Origin: CAYSBE01 sp046309355
GTDB lineage: Bacteria > Bacteroidota > Bacteroidia > UKL13-3
Direction: 5' to 3'
DNA: 49,451 bases
Assembly (NCBI GenBank): GCA_046309355.1
Contig: JBKCPL010000046.1
Span: 1-49,451 of the forward strand
The position numbers and the translations under genes are program-made. Below the pieces are notes generated by a model. The model ran no database searches. It saw only the letters and a program-made list of their open reading frames with translations, and had not been told where the DNA came from. Numbering within the stretch: position 1 is the first letter of the stretch; every line of letters starts with the position of its first letter. This document shows, in pieces, positions 41,153-49,451 of this stretch.

Positions 41153-42535
41153 ATGAAAAAGTTTTCAAAAAGCCGAAGCGCGTACCCCGCAAAAAAATCT
41201 TCTTCTTCCGCTAAACCCGGAAAATCGAATGCGGGTGCAAATAGAGCCGATTCAAAAAATCGCGGAGCACAAAACTTCAAAACGGACAGGCCGGCAAAAA
41301 AATATGCCACAGAATCTAAAGCTGAAAATAAACCTTCGCCTTACGGGAAGTCGAAATTTACTCCAAGGAAAAACTCGGGCTCAGGATCCGATGAACACTC
41401 AAAATGGAGCTCTCCCTACACCAAAAAAACCGGCCATAGCGACAAAGGAAGCAAAAAGTTTGGAACGACAGAGACCAGCACAAGCCGGAACAAACCGACC
41501 CCATACGGAAAGCCCAAATTCACAAAAAGAAAGGATGCCGGAAATTCATCTGAAGAATATGCGAAACCCACATACATCAAAAAAACCGGCTATGGCGGTA
41601 GGGGAGATAAAAGAAATTCGCCTTCTGAGACAACTACAAACCGACATAAATCCACCCGCTCCCAAGCCGACTCTCCCCATAAGAAAAACTCATATCCACC
41701 CGCATACGGTCGTAAAGAACGGATATCAAAATCGGATAAACAATACAGATCTGGGGTACGGAATAAATATACGTCTTTTGCCTCTCCGATTGAAGCAGAA
41801 GCGCCACCGGTAGCCGGAAAAACAAGGCTAAACAAATTCATCGCCAATGCGGGAATTTGTTCGCGCAGAGATGCAGACAAATTAATTACAGCGGGACTGG
41901 TTAGCGTAAACGGGAATATCGTCACTGAAATGGGCTATCAGGTAAATGCGGGCGATGATGTGCGCTACAATGGAACACGATTGAATAATGAGAAAAAAGT
42001 ATACCTCATTATGAATAAAACACGCGACACCATTACAACACTTGATGATCCCGAAGGTCGGAAAACCGTAACCGAAGCACTTGCCGGATCGGGATTGCCT
42101 AGGGTTTACCCGGTAGGCCGACTGGATAGAAATACCACCGGGGTGTTATTGCTGACGAATGACGGAGAAATGGCACAACGCCTGATGCACCCCAAGTATG
42201 AAGTTCAGAAAATATACAAAGCCACACTCGATAAAAACCTGAAAGGCCAAGATCTTTGGTCGCTAAGCAACGGCATTGAACTGGAAGACGGACCCATAAA
42301 ACCCGATAGCATAGCAGTGCCCAACCCCCAGGAAAAAAATGTGGTAGTGATAGAAATTCACAGCGGCCGAAACCGCATTGTACACCGTACTTTTGAACAC
42401 CTGGGATATAAGGTTGATAAGCTGGATCGTATATGGTATGCCGGATTCGATAAACGCGCGCTTAAACGTGGTCAGTGGCGCGAATTAAATGAGCGCGAAC
42501 TGACAACCCTCAAAAAACTGGTCAAGCTGAAATAA
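41153..42535 (+). CDS. RsuA/RluB-type pseudouridine synthase with long repetitive N-terminus
   Basis: The C-terminal 235 residues are a complete rRNA pseudouridine synthase: S4 RNA-binding domain (about 226-272, RLNKFIANAGICSRRDADKLI) and catalytic domain with GRLDRNTTGVLLLTNDGE, where Asp325 is the nucleophile. The first 225 residues are a basic, Ser/Thr/Lys/Pro-rich, probably disordered extension that holds two imperfect repeats (about 60-113 and 114-165), each starting KPxPYGKxKFTxRK. It likely converts a uridine in 23S or 16S rRNA; the tail may bind RNA. It starts the rightward transcription unit next to the candidate origin. Confidence 0.92.
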   Translation: MKKFSKSRSAYPAKKSSSSAKPGKSNAGANRADSKNRGAQNFKTDRPAKKYATESKAENKPSPYGKSKFTPRKNSGSGSDEHSKWSSPYTKKTGHSDKGSKKFGTTETSTSRNKPTPYGKPKFTKRKDAGNSSEEYAKPTYIKKTGYGGRGDKRNSPSETTTNRHKSTRSQADSPHKKNSYPPAYGRKERISKSDKQYRSGVRNKYTSFASPIEAEAPPVAGKTRLNKFIANAGICSRRDADKLITAGLVSVNGNIVTEMGYQVNAGDDVRYNGTRLNNEKKVYLIMNKTRDTITTLDDPEGRKTVTEALAGSGLPRVYPVGRLDRNTTGVLLLTNDGEMAQRLMHPKYEVQKIYKATLDKNLKGQDLWSLSNGIELEDGPIKPDSIAVPNPQEKNVVVIEIHSGRNRIVHRTFEHLGYKVDKLDRIWYAGFDKRALKRGQWRELNERELTTLKKLVKLK

Positions 42536-42561
42536 TCGCATTTCCTAATCAAATTATTGTT

Positions 42562-42569
42562 TAACTTCG
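42562..42569 (+). promoter_or_regulatory. -7-like element upstream of tatA
   Basis: TAACTTCG (7/8 to TAnnTTTG), 19 nt before the ATG at 42589; the same octamer precedes the DUF4175 gene. No good -33. Confidence 0.25.
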
Positions 42570-42588
42570 CACAGTTAATCCAACAAAC

Positions 42589-42804
42589 ATGACTACTACA
42601 TTTTTATTCATAGGCAACTTTGGCGGTGGCGAGTGGATCCTCATCATCTTAGCCATTTTACTTTTGTTCGGTGGAAGAAAAATACCTGAGTTGATGCGTG
42701 GCATAGGTCAAGGTATACGCGAATTTAACGATGCAAAAAAAAGCGTTAAATCGCACATCGAAGAAGGAATGAAAGAAAAAGAAAAAAGCAAAGAAGAAGC
42801 CTGA
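42589..42804 (+). CDS. tatA: Twin-arginine translocase subunit TatA/E
   Basis: A 71-residue Tat pore-forming subunit: short N-terminal transmembrane helix (about 14-30, GGGEWILIILAILLLFGGRKIPELM), then the amphipathic helix with RGIGQGIREFNDA and a charged Lys/Glu tail. It polymerises with TatC (not in this window) to export folded proteins. Its stop is 5 nt before the GTG start of gatA. Confidence 0.96.
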   Translation: MTTTFLFIGNFGGGEWILIILAILLLFGGRKIPELMRGIGQGIREFNDAKKSVKSHIEEGMKEKEKSKEEA

Positions 42805-42809
42805 TTCCA

Positions 42810-44240
42810 GTGAAGGGATATACCAGCTTAGCATCCATACAAAATGATATATCAAGCGGCAAGATCACGGTTAGTGGTCTTGTTTCGCATTATTTGGGGG
42901 TAATTGATACAAAAAAACACCTGAATGCATTTTTAGAAGTATATACCGAAGAGGCGTTGCACAAGGCCGAAAAGCTGGACGAAAAACTAAAAAAGGGGAC
43001 AGCCGGCAGGCTGGCCGGGATGGTACTGGCGCTTAAAGACAATATATGCTACAAAGGCCACCATGTATCTGCTTCATCACGCATTCTTACCGATTTTACA
43101 TCACTGTACTCGGCAACTGTTGTTGAACGACTGTTGGCCGAAGATGTCATCATCATTGGGCGTGTCAATTGCGATGAGTTTGCTATGGGCGCCTCAAACG
43201 AAAATTCTGCCTTTGGTCCGGTGTTAAATGATGCCGACCAGTCAAAAGTTTCGGGAGGCTCATCAGGCGGTGCAGCAGTTGCGGTTCAGGCCGGTATGTG
43301 TCTGGCGGCATTGGCATCCGATACCGGAGGTTCTATTCGTCAGCCGGCTGCATTTTGCGGTGTTTACGGACTTAAGCCCACATACGGGCGTGTTTCGCGC
43401 TACGGACTTATTGCCTACGCATCATCGTTTGACCAAATCGGACCCATTACCCGAAGCGTATCCGACATGCAGCTGATAATGGAAATAATGGCCGGCTCTG
43501 ATGAACGCGATGCGACCACATCTACCCACATTGTTGACAGGTATAGCGAACCAATACCGGAAAAAAAATATTCCATCGGATACCTGAAAGAGGCCCTTGA
43601 ACACGAAGGTGTTGACGAAGAAGTTAAAGAAGCCACCTGGAAAACCATACATAAACTGAAAGAGCAAGGGCATGAGGTGTGCGAAATCAGTTTTGATATG
43701 CTGGATTACCTGGTGCCCACATACTACGTGCTAACAACAGCCGAAGCATCGTCCAATCTGTCGCGCTTTTCGGGCCTGATGTATGGTCACCGTAGCCCAA
43801 ATGCCAGCGATCTCGAATCAACATTCAGGTTATCGCGCACCGAAGGTTTTGGCCCCGAAGTAAAACGCAGAATCATGCTTGGTACCTTTGTACTTTCTGC
43901 CGGTTATGTAGATGCTTACTATACCCAGGCACAAAAGGTAAGGAGACTGGTGCAGCAAAAAACAAATGAGTTATTACAGCGCCACGATTTTATCATTTCG
44001 CCTACTACGCCAACTCCCGCATTTGGTTTGGGAGAAAAAGCCAGCAATCCCATAGCTATGTATCTGGCCGATATTTTCACCGTGCACGCAAATATTGCCG
44101 GCAATCCAGCTATTTCTTTTCCGGCTGCAGTAACGCAAAACGGATTGCCTGTGGGTGTGCAACTTATGGGAAGAAACTTTGAAGAAGCCCGTTTGATACA
44201 ATTGGCCGCTGAACTGTCGGAAAAACCAGAACAGCGCTAG
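42810..44240 (+). CDS. gatA: Aspartyl/glutamyl-tRNA amidotransferase subunit A
   Basis: Glutaminase subunit of GatCAB, which converts Glu-tRNA(Gln) and Asp-tRNA(Asn) to the amides. The 476-residue protein has the amidase-signature triad: Lys in VLALKDNICYKG (about 75), first Ser in VSGGSSGGAAVAV (about 148-152) and nucleophile Ser in SDTGGSIRQPAAFCG (about 172-186), plus TYGRVSRYGLIAYASSFDQIGP. Start is GTG (42810). gatB and gatC are elsewhere. It is 6 nt before the LysM gene. Confidence 0.96.
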   Translation: MKGYTSLASIQNDISSGKITVSGLVSHYLGVIDTKKHLNAFLEVYTEEALHKAEKLDEKLKKGTAGRLAGMVLALKDNICYKGHHVSASSRILTDFTSLYSATVVERLLAEDVIIIGRVNCDEFAMGASNENSAFGPVLNDADQSKVSGGSSGGAAVAVQAGMCLAALASDTGGSIRQPAAFCGVYGLKPTYGRVSRYGLIAYASSFDQIGPITRSVSDMQLIMEIMAGSDERDATTSTHIVDRYSEPIPEKKYSIGYLKEALEHEGVDEEVKEATWKTIHKLKEQGHEVCEISFDMLDYLVPTYYVLTTAEASSNLSRFSGLMYGHRSPNASDLESTFRLSRTEGFGPEVKRRIMLGTFVLSAGYVDAYYTQAQKVRRLVQQKTNELLQRHDFIISPTTPTPAFGLGEKASNPIAMYLADIFTVHANIAGNPAISFPAAVTQNGLPVGVQLMGRNFEEARLIQLAAELSEKPEQR

Positions 44241-44246
44241 TCATAC

Positions 44247-45437
44247 ATGAAAAAAACTATTGCATTAATACTTGGGTTTTTTATAACCGTGCTGTCCGGA
44301 TTTGCCCAGCAAACGGCTACGGATGAGGTGTATCAGCAGCGCATATCCGCTATCAAAACGCAGGTTGAGCTAATATACCACCCGGAGGTTAAAAAACACA
44401 TCGAATACTATATCAATAACCCGGAAACAGTAAGGCAATTGCTGCTACGTGGACGAGAATATTTTCCAATTATTGACCGCTCGCTTAAGGCAAGAAATCT
44501 GCCTATTGAACTTCGTTACCTTCCTGCTGCAGCATCTGAGTTCAGTTTATTTCAACAAAACAGTTCTGGCGGAACAGGCATCTGGATGATGCTGTATAAT
44601 GTGGCCAAAATGTATAAAGGCAAAATCAATTCGTTTGTAGACGAAAGACGGGACGTGCGCAAATCATCTCAAATAGCAGCCACACACCTGCGCGATTTGT
44701 ATACCATTTACCACCAATGGCCGCTGGTAATTGCTGCGTACGGAGCCACACCGGTTCAGGTGAATAAAAGCATACGCCTGTCGGGAAACAGCCTGTATTA
44801 CTGGGATGTTCACCCCTTTTTGACAGAAACCGTACGCGATTTATACCCCAAGTTTGTGGCTACCGTTTATATTTTTAATCACTACAAAGACCACGGCATC
44901 AAAACTCCTGTTAACATGGATTTGAATATTGTGCGCGACAGTGTGCAAGTATTTAAATGGCTGTCGCTTCAGCAAATATCAGGAACCATCGAAATTCCCA
45001 TTGAGCAACTGCGTGAACTGAATCCGGTTTATAAAAAGGATATTATTCCGTTTTCAGCGGATGGCTACTGGGTGTTTTTGCCAAAGGGCAAAGCCGACCG
45101 TTTTGGTGAATTGCGCGACTCGGTATACAACCCATCGCCCGCTGTATTTTTTGAGCCCGTGGCTATTGTGCGGGACTCGAGCGACAGTACAGCCGTTCGG
45201 GCGGTTCCGGTGTTTGATAAAAAACGAGTTTATTATACGGTTAAAAGAGGTGAAAACTTAACGCAAATAGCCGGATGGTTTGATGTAACCAAACGTGAAA
45301 TTGTATCGTGGAATAATCTGAAAACGCAAAAAGTTAAAGCCGGAAAGAAATTAATTATCTGGGTTCCTTCGTCAAAAACGGGATACTACAAGCGCATAAA
45401 CACCATGTCGGCTGCGCGGAAAAAACGACTCAGATAG
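44247..45437 (+). CDS. MltD-like transglycosylase-fold protein with LysM, active site altered
   Basis: A 396-residue exported protein with signal peptide (1-20). Residues about 55-200 follow the lytic transglycosylase pattern (LPIELRYLP, FVDERRDVRKSSQIAATHLRDLY, WPLVIAAYGA), but the catalytic Glu of ELKYLPVIES is Ala96 (YLPAAASEF), the WQF motif reads GIWMML and AAYN reads AAYG. A Glu two residues on (Glu98) does not align. A LysM domain at about 329-376 (VYYTVKRGENLTQIAGWFDV) should bind peptidoglycan. It is therefore probably a non-catalytic peptidoglycan-binding or scaffold protein; loss of activity is inference. Third gene of the tatA-gatA run. Confidence 0.87.
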   Translation: MKKTIALILGFFITVLSGFAQQTATDEVYQQRISAIKTQVELIYHPEVKKHIEYYINNPETVRQLLLRGREYFPIIDRSLKARNLPIELRYLPAAASEFSLFQQNSSGGTGIWMMLYNVAKMYKGKINSFVDERRDVRKSSQIAATHLRDLYTIYHQWPLVIAAYGATPVQVNKSIRLSGNSLYYWDVHPFLTETVRDLYPKFVATVYIFNHYKDHGIKTPVNMDLNIVRDSVQVFKWLSLQQISGTIEIPIEQLRELNPVYKKDIIPFSADGYWVFLPKGKADRFGELRDSVYNPSPAVFFEPVAIVRDSSDSTAVRAVPVFDKKRVYYTVKRGENLTQIAGWFDVTKREIVSWNNLKTQKVKAGKKLIIWVPSSKTGYYKRINTMSAARKKRLR

Positions 45438-45447
45438 TTTTAGAACA

Positions 45448-46827
45448 TCAAAGCCCATACTCACTTATTAGCCATATCAGTGAAGTTATACATGCCGCCC
45501 CGAGTTCCAGTTCGCGTTTGTTTACTTTGTCGAACGTGTCTACCTGTGTATGGTGATAATCAAAATACCGTTGCGAGTCGGGAATAAAGCCTATAAGCAC
45601 GGTTCCATATTTTCCCAGCGGGCCTATATCGGCTCCGCCCCCCGGATGTTTTAGGGTTTCAATTCCGTACGGTTTTAATAAGGACTGCCATGCGGTAAGT
45701 TTTGCCATGGCCGTGCCCGTGGCTGTGGTGTTGAACCCACGTGGGGTAAAACCTCCTGCATCACTTTCCAGTGCGGCCACATGCTTTTCGCTGCGCATGC
45801 CGGCCCATTCAGCATATTTCAATCCACCGCGCAAACCGTTTTCTTCGTTCATAAACAGCACACATCGAATCGTGCGTTTGGGTTTAATGCCTAGCGATTT
45901 AAAAATGCGTAATGTTTCTACACTTTGCACACAGCCCGCACCGTCATCATGAGCACCATCGCCATTGTCCCATGAGTCGAGGTGGCCCCCCACTAAAATC
46001 ACTTCCGATGGTTTTTCACTGCCTCGTATTTCACCGATTACATTGTAGGATTGCTCGTCAGGCAGCATTTGGCAGGTGGTGCGCATATATACTTGAGTTT
46101 CGGCTGTTGACGCCACTTTAAGCAGGGCGCTTAACTCATTTGCGTGAATGGTGCTGATGGCACATGCCGGTATGTGTGGAAATGAATCGTTGTACTGCGT
46201 GGCGCCCGTGTGTGGAAACTCATCCAGCGCCAGCGTAAGCGAGCGCACCAATGCCCCTACAGCCCCATAGCGTGAGGCCATAGCCGGCCCCTTGGTTCGT
46301 TGCCAGCCGCTTTCACCGTAAGCAGTACCGGTGTGAATGTGTGCCGAATTCAGAGGAGCATTGAAAAAAACAATTTTCCCTTTCAGCACCCCATTTTTCC
46401 CCAACAGATCAAGTTCATCGGCTGTTTTAACTTCCACCACAGGAGCACGTAATCCCTTATCGCCCGTTCCAACCGAGTTGCCAAGGGCACACACATTCAG
46501 CTCAGTCTTTAAGTTTCCGCGGGTGGCATACGCCTGCTCTTTTTCGCCCCGCACCCAGTGTGGAACCATTACGGGCTGCAGCCAAACGGTATCGAAGTTG
46601 TATTCTCTCATTTTGCTGTACATATACAGCACTGCACGGTCGGCTTCTTCTGAGCCGCTTAGTCGGCCACCTATTTCGTTGGCAAGAAATTTCAAATCAC
46701 TGTAGCATTTCCCATTCAGTAAGGCTTCGTTTACTATTTTTCTAATTTGCAACGAGTCGCCTTTTTGTGCCAGCACACCTGAAATAGGTGCGGCAGTGAG
46801 TATAAGAAGTAAAATGCGTTTCATCAT
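45448..46827 (-). CDS. M28 family zinc peptidase
   Basis: A 459-residue exported metallopeptidase of the carboxypeptidase Q/aminopeptidase type. Signal peptide (1-20, ending GVLAQ); zinc ligands appear as GGHLDSWDNGDGAHDDGAG (about 262-280, His-x-Asp and bridging Asp), FMNEENGLRGG (general-base Glu pair) and ESDAGGFTPRG, with a last His in YFDYHHTQVDTFDKV. It acts on peptides in the periplasm or outside. It follows the M1 peptidase gene after a 5-nt gap, so the two form a peptide-degradation pair. Confidence 0.93.
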   Translation of the reverse strand: MMKRILLLILTAAPISGVLAQKGDSLQIRKIVNEALLNGKCYSDLKFLANEIGGRLSGSEEADRAVLYMYSKMREYNFDTVWLQPVMVPHWVRGEKEQAYATRGNLKTELNVCALGNSVGTGDKGLRAPVVEVKTADELDLLGKNGVLKGKIVFFNAPLNSAHIHTGTAYGESGWQRTKGPAMASRYGAVGALVRSLTLALDEFPHTGATQYNDSFPHIPACAISTIHANELSALLKVASTAETQVYMRTTCQMLPDEQSYNVIGEIRGSEKPSEVILVGGHLDSWDNGDGAHDDGAGCVQSVETLRIFKSLGIKPKRTIRCVLFMNEENGLRGGLKYAEWAGMRSEKHVAALESDAGGFTPRGFNTTATGTAMAKLTAWQSLLKPYGIETLKHPGGGADIGPLGKYGTVLIGFIPDSQRYFDYHHTQVDTFDKVNKRELELGAACITSLIWLISEYGL

Positions 46828-46832
46828 GCGTA

Positions 46833-48794
46833 TTACTGTTTGATAAACCGGCTGGTGTATATTCTTTTTCCTTCACGGTCTGTGCATTCTAACACGTACA
46901 CGCCTGTCAGCAACTGCTGAATGCGGATATGCGGGGTAGCGTTGGTGAAGCTTTCTTTTTGAACCAATCGGCCGTCAGCACTCCAAATAGTGTAGGAGTA
47001 AGGTGTACTTAACGGAATGTATAACAAGTCGGTGGCCGGATTGGGATAGGATAACAACTCTAGTTCTGCAGCGTCATTAACAGAAGTTAGCAATGTAGCA
47101 TCTTGTGTAATGGTACCTGTTGACTTTAAAATCCAGTTGTCGGGGTCAATGGCCATACTCAGCACATCTGCTCCCAGGGTGGTAAAAAAGGTGTCAACAG
47201 CACCGGTAGGCTGCACGCGCAGGTTTAGCGACTGACCAATTCCTGTAATGCGAATATTGACCGGATTGGTAAAAACAGTTGTTGCGCCAACTGTGCCATT
47301 TGTTTGTGACAGGATCAGCATAATTCTTGAATCGCGCTTGTTCCAGCGAATGGAATAAACGGGATACCCGCGGCCGTAATACCACTGATTAAAGTACTCG
47401 GTAAGCGAGTTTCCAAGAAAACCTTCGGCATGTGCTTTAAAATCTGCTGCACTAGCATTTCCATCTTTAAACTGCACCTGAAAGTCGGTTAGCATAGCAA
47501 AAAACAGTGAATCGTTATTGAATACATAACGCAATATGTGAATGATTGCAGCGCCTTTTTGATATGTACTATTGCTGTTAAATATGCGTGAAACGCTGGT
47601 GGTATCGTTTACCCACACACTGTTGGATGTTGAGCGTGCAGCATTTTGTATTTGAGTCAGCTTAGCCGAGCGATTGGAGGGCTGTAGTTTTTCATTAGCC
47701 ACGTATTCGCTGTATGTAGCAAAGCCTTCATTTAACCACAAATCGGCCCACGATGCGCATGTTACATTGTCGCCAAACCACTGGTGTGCCAGCTCGTGAG
47801 CTACAATATCGAAGTTAAAAACTCCCTGTGAGGTCATGGTTTGGTGTTCCATACCGCCCGAAAAAGGCGCCATCATATGTCCGTATTTTTCAGTGTGAAA
47901 AGGATATAGGCCATACAGCGATGAAAACATTTCGAGCTGCGGTACGGTAGCCTCTATGCTGTTGCGGTTGTTGGTAAATGCTGTAGGGTTGCTGTAAATA
48001 TAATTGATTACAGGTATAGAGTCGCCAGCCAGTTGTGCGGGTTTAGCCCAGTAATTGTATTCACTGTACTGGCCTACAGCAACTGCTATCAGGTAATAGC
48101 TGATGGGATAGCGGCTTTCCCATTCAAACCGATGCTTGCCATTTCCCAGCGGTTCTATTCTTTTTAAAATACCGTGTGATCCGGCTTTGTTGCTGGTATC
48201 AGTGGTGATGTAAAATTTTACAGAATCAATTTTATCCTGCAGTGATTGCTTGCAAGGCCACCACTCGTAAGCCGAATAAGGTTGGCTGAGCGACCATGTA
48301 ATGCGGTTGCCGTATGTTGGTGAAGCGCGGTTGCTGAAACCGGCACCTATTGCTGCGTTTTGAGCAGCCGGTGGAGTGCCCCGGTAGTAAATAACCAAGT
48401 CTATTATATCGCCTGTTTGGTACGATTTATCCAGACGAACATACACCACATCGCTGTCGCGCCAAAATGTGAGAGGTTGCGTTGCAACTACCGAATCAAC
48501 GGTTAGGCTTCGGTACAGTTGAAACACAAACGTGTCCAGTGTGTTTCGGGCGGCAGCCAGTGTGCGCACGTTTCCGCTAATGGCTGTTGAGGTACGTTCA
48601 ACATTCAGATTGAGGTGATGGAACTTTACATCGTATTGTTCCATCCGTTTCATTTCTTCGTTTGATGCATTGCGTTTTGCCAGCAATTGATGTATGCGGT
48701 TTTGGGCATTCATTTTTTGTTCAGCACACAGGTGCTGTGCAGTTAAGCCGGCACAAAATGTAAGGCCAACGAAGAGAGTAAGAGTTTTTTTCAT
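46833..48794 (-). CDS. M1 family aminopeptidase with type A T9SS sorting domain
   Basis: A 653-residue secreted gluzincin. Signal peptide (1-19), beta-rich N-terminal domain, GGMEHQT (GAMEN-type exopeptidase motif), then HELAHQWFG (HExxH) and NEGFATY with the third ligand Glu. The last 75 residues form a type A sorting domain with YPNPATDLLYIPL, TIWSADGRLVQKE and LLTGVYVLECTDREGKRI-type ends, so export is by the type IX system and the protein is probably surface-attached. Upstream of it, radC begins 36 nt away on the same strand. Confidence 0.94.
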   Translation of the reverse strand: MKKTLTLFVGLTFCAGLTAQHLCAEQKMNAQNRIHQLLAKRNASNEEMKRMEQYDVKFHHLNLNVERTSTAISGNVRTLAAARNTLDTFVFQLYRSLTVDSVVATQPLTFWRDSDVVYVRLDKSYQTGDIIDLVIYYRGTPPAAQNAAIGAGFSNRASPTYGNRITWSLSQPYSAYEWWPCKQSLQDKIDSVKFYITTDTSNKAGSHGILKRIEPLGNGKHRFEWESRYPISYYLIAVAVGQYSEYNYWAKPAQLAGDSIPVINYIYSNPTAFTNNRNSIEATVPQLEMFSSLYGLYPFHTEKYGHMMAPFSGGMEHQTMTSQGVFNFDIVAHELAHQWFGDNVTCASWADLWLNEGFATYSEYVANEKLQPSNRSAKLTQIQNAARSTSNSVWVNDTTSVSRIFNSNSTYQKGAAIIHILRYVFNNDSLFFAMLTDFQVQFKDGNASAADFKAHAEGFLGNSLTEYFNQWYYGRGYPVYSIRWNKRDSRIMLILSQTNGTVGATTVFTNPVNIRITGIGQSLNLRVQPTGAVDTFFTTLGADVLSMAIDPDNWILKSTGTITQDATLLTSVNDAAELELLSYPNPATDLLYIPLSTPYSYTIWSADGRLVQKESFTNATPHIRIQQLLTGVYVLECTDREGKRIYTSRFIKQ

Positions 48795-48830
48795 GTATTG
48801 AGCGGTAAGCTGGGGGCAAGTATAAACAAA

Positions 48831-49451
48831 TTATAGCAGGCCTTCATTGGCAAAACTGTAATAGGTATTGTGGCCAACGATGATGTGATCAATAAGGTTC
48901 ATATCCATTAGCTCGGCTGCCTGTTTTATTTTAACGGTCAACTTTTTATCCTGTTCGCTGGGGGTTAATGAGCCCGATGGGTGATTATGATACACTATAA
49001 TGCTGCTGGCTAGATTTTCAACGGCCGCCTTCATCATCAACTTAATATCGGCTACGGTAGCATGAACGCCCCCGATGCTAACGAGTTGTTTTTTTATAAC
49101 CATGTTGGCGCGGTTCAGCAGCACCATCCAAAACTGTTCATGGTCAAGATCAGCAAAGTGGGCCTGCATAATTTCGTATGCATCATTGGTGTTGGTAATT
49201 CGTTTACGGTGTTCGGAAGTTTCGTGTTTGCGCCTGCGGCCAAGTTCGAGTGCGGCTGCAATGGTAATGGCTTTGGCTTCGCCTATTCCCTTCACTTTCT
49301 TCAAATCGGCAATACTAAGTTTGCCCAGATCGTTGAGCTTGTTTTGTGCCAGGTTAAGCACTTTTTTGGCGAGGTCAACTGCGGTTTCGTTTTTATTACC
49401 GGTGGCAATAAGTATGGCCAGCAGTTCGGCATCGCTAAGTGCGCTGCGGCC
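48831..49451 (-). CDS. radC: RadC-family JAB-domain protein, 5' end outside the window
   Basis: Partial gene: the frame is open to the right edge, and residues encoded at 49362-49451 (DAELLAILIATGNK and so on) belong to the RadC family, so the GTG at 49361 is not the start. It has helix-hairpin-helix VKGIGEAKAITIAAALELGRR and a JAMM metal motif HNHPSGSLTPSEQD with IDHIIVGHNTYYSFANEGL. Despite its name, the function in DNA repair is not proven. At least 206 residues are present. Confidence 0.95.
   Translation of the reverse strand, partial: GRSALSDAELLAILIATGNKNETAVDLAKKVLNLAQNKLNDLGKLSIADLKKVKGIGEAKAITIAAALELGRRRKHETSEHRKRITNTNDAYEIMQAHFADLDHEQFWMVLLNRANMVIKKQLVSIGGVHATVADIKLMMKAAVENLASSIIVYHNHPSGSLTPSEQDKKLTVKIKQAAELMDMNLIDHIIVGHNTYYSFANEGLL

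Noticed and set aside
45736..45745. CCCACGTGGG palindrome
   Set aside because: Shares only the ACGT core with parS and is explained by coding sequence of the M28 gene.

Overview
The window is a gene-dense stretch from the chromosome of a member of the Bacteroidota. Evidence for this is seen directly: two secreted proteins carry type IX secretion sorting domains (a type A domain on the M1 peptidase and a type B, gliding-motility-associated domain on the protein at 36631-38391). Several Bacteroidota-typical families are present (DUF4175, DUF2851, the SbsA-type Ig lipoprotein, a WDxxxEDGD secreted protein, long-form PurF). Ribosome binding sites are essentially absent, while TAnnTTTG-type -7 promoter elements lie upstream of many genes. 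I cannot place it to genus. There are no rRNA or tRNA genes, insertion sequences, phage genes or CRISPR arrays; this is core chromosome.

Layout. 1-9629 (minus strand): dxs and a universal stress protein, then a tight envelope/lipid run reading a signal-peptide protein, a polytopic membrane protein, a SurA-type foldase, a MoxR ATPase, a PAP2-like membrane protein, an Mpo1-like protein and a PaaG-like enoyl-CoA isomerase. 9816-12693 (plus): MscS channel, a GluQ-type tRNA-modifying synthetase fused by overlap, a small YgaP-type membrane protein behind a perfect 16-bp palindrome, and a GtrA protein. 12971-16363 (minus): a 1130-residue DUF4175 coiled-coil membrane protein. 16462-19833 (plus): secreted thioredoxin, PurF, LptB, small lipoprotein. 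19838-21277 (minus): TolC-type outer membrane factor. 21295-23779 (plus): polysaccharide deacetylase, GT2, TatD. 23789-26171 (minus): ALDH7 and an alpha/beta hydrolase. 26231-28620 (plus): DUF2851, a secreted unknown, PspC-like, AhpD-like. 28621-33785 (minus): pheS, a 396-bp AT-rich spacer, Ig lipoprotein, methyltransferase, DUF2752, secreted unknown; then TM2 (plus) ending in a clear terminator. 34300-40903 (minus): an operon of M16 active and inactive peptidase subunits, type B T9SS protein, YbeY and MnmG. 41153-45437 (plus): pseudouridine synthase with a repetitive tail, TatA, GatA, MltD-like LysM protein. 45448-49451 (minus): M28 and M1 peptidases and RadC, which runs off the right edge.

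The most striking signal is not a gene. Two near-perfect ParB-binding parS sites (15/16 matches to TGTTTCACGTGAAACA) lie 2.9 kb apart at 36195 and 39111, one in the 50-bp spacer in front of mnmG and one inside the M16b coding region. A perfect DnaA box, a 15-bp inverted repeat and a minus-to-plus switch of transcription follow at 40904-41152. I infer that the window is origin-proximal and acts as the chromosome's centromere-like segregation region; whether 40904-41152 is oriC itself is only a hypothesis. A second pattern is that many -7 elements end only 5-9 nt before the start codon, which predicts leaderless or nearly leaderless mRNAs.
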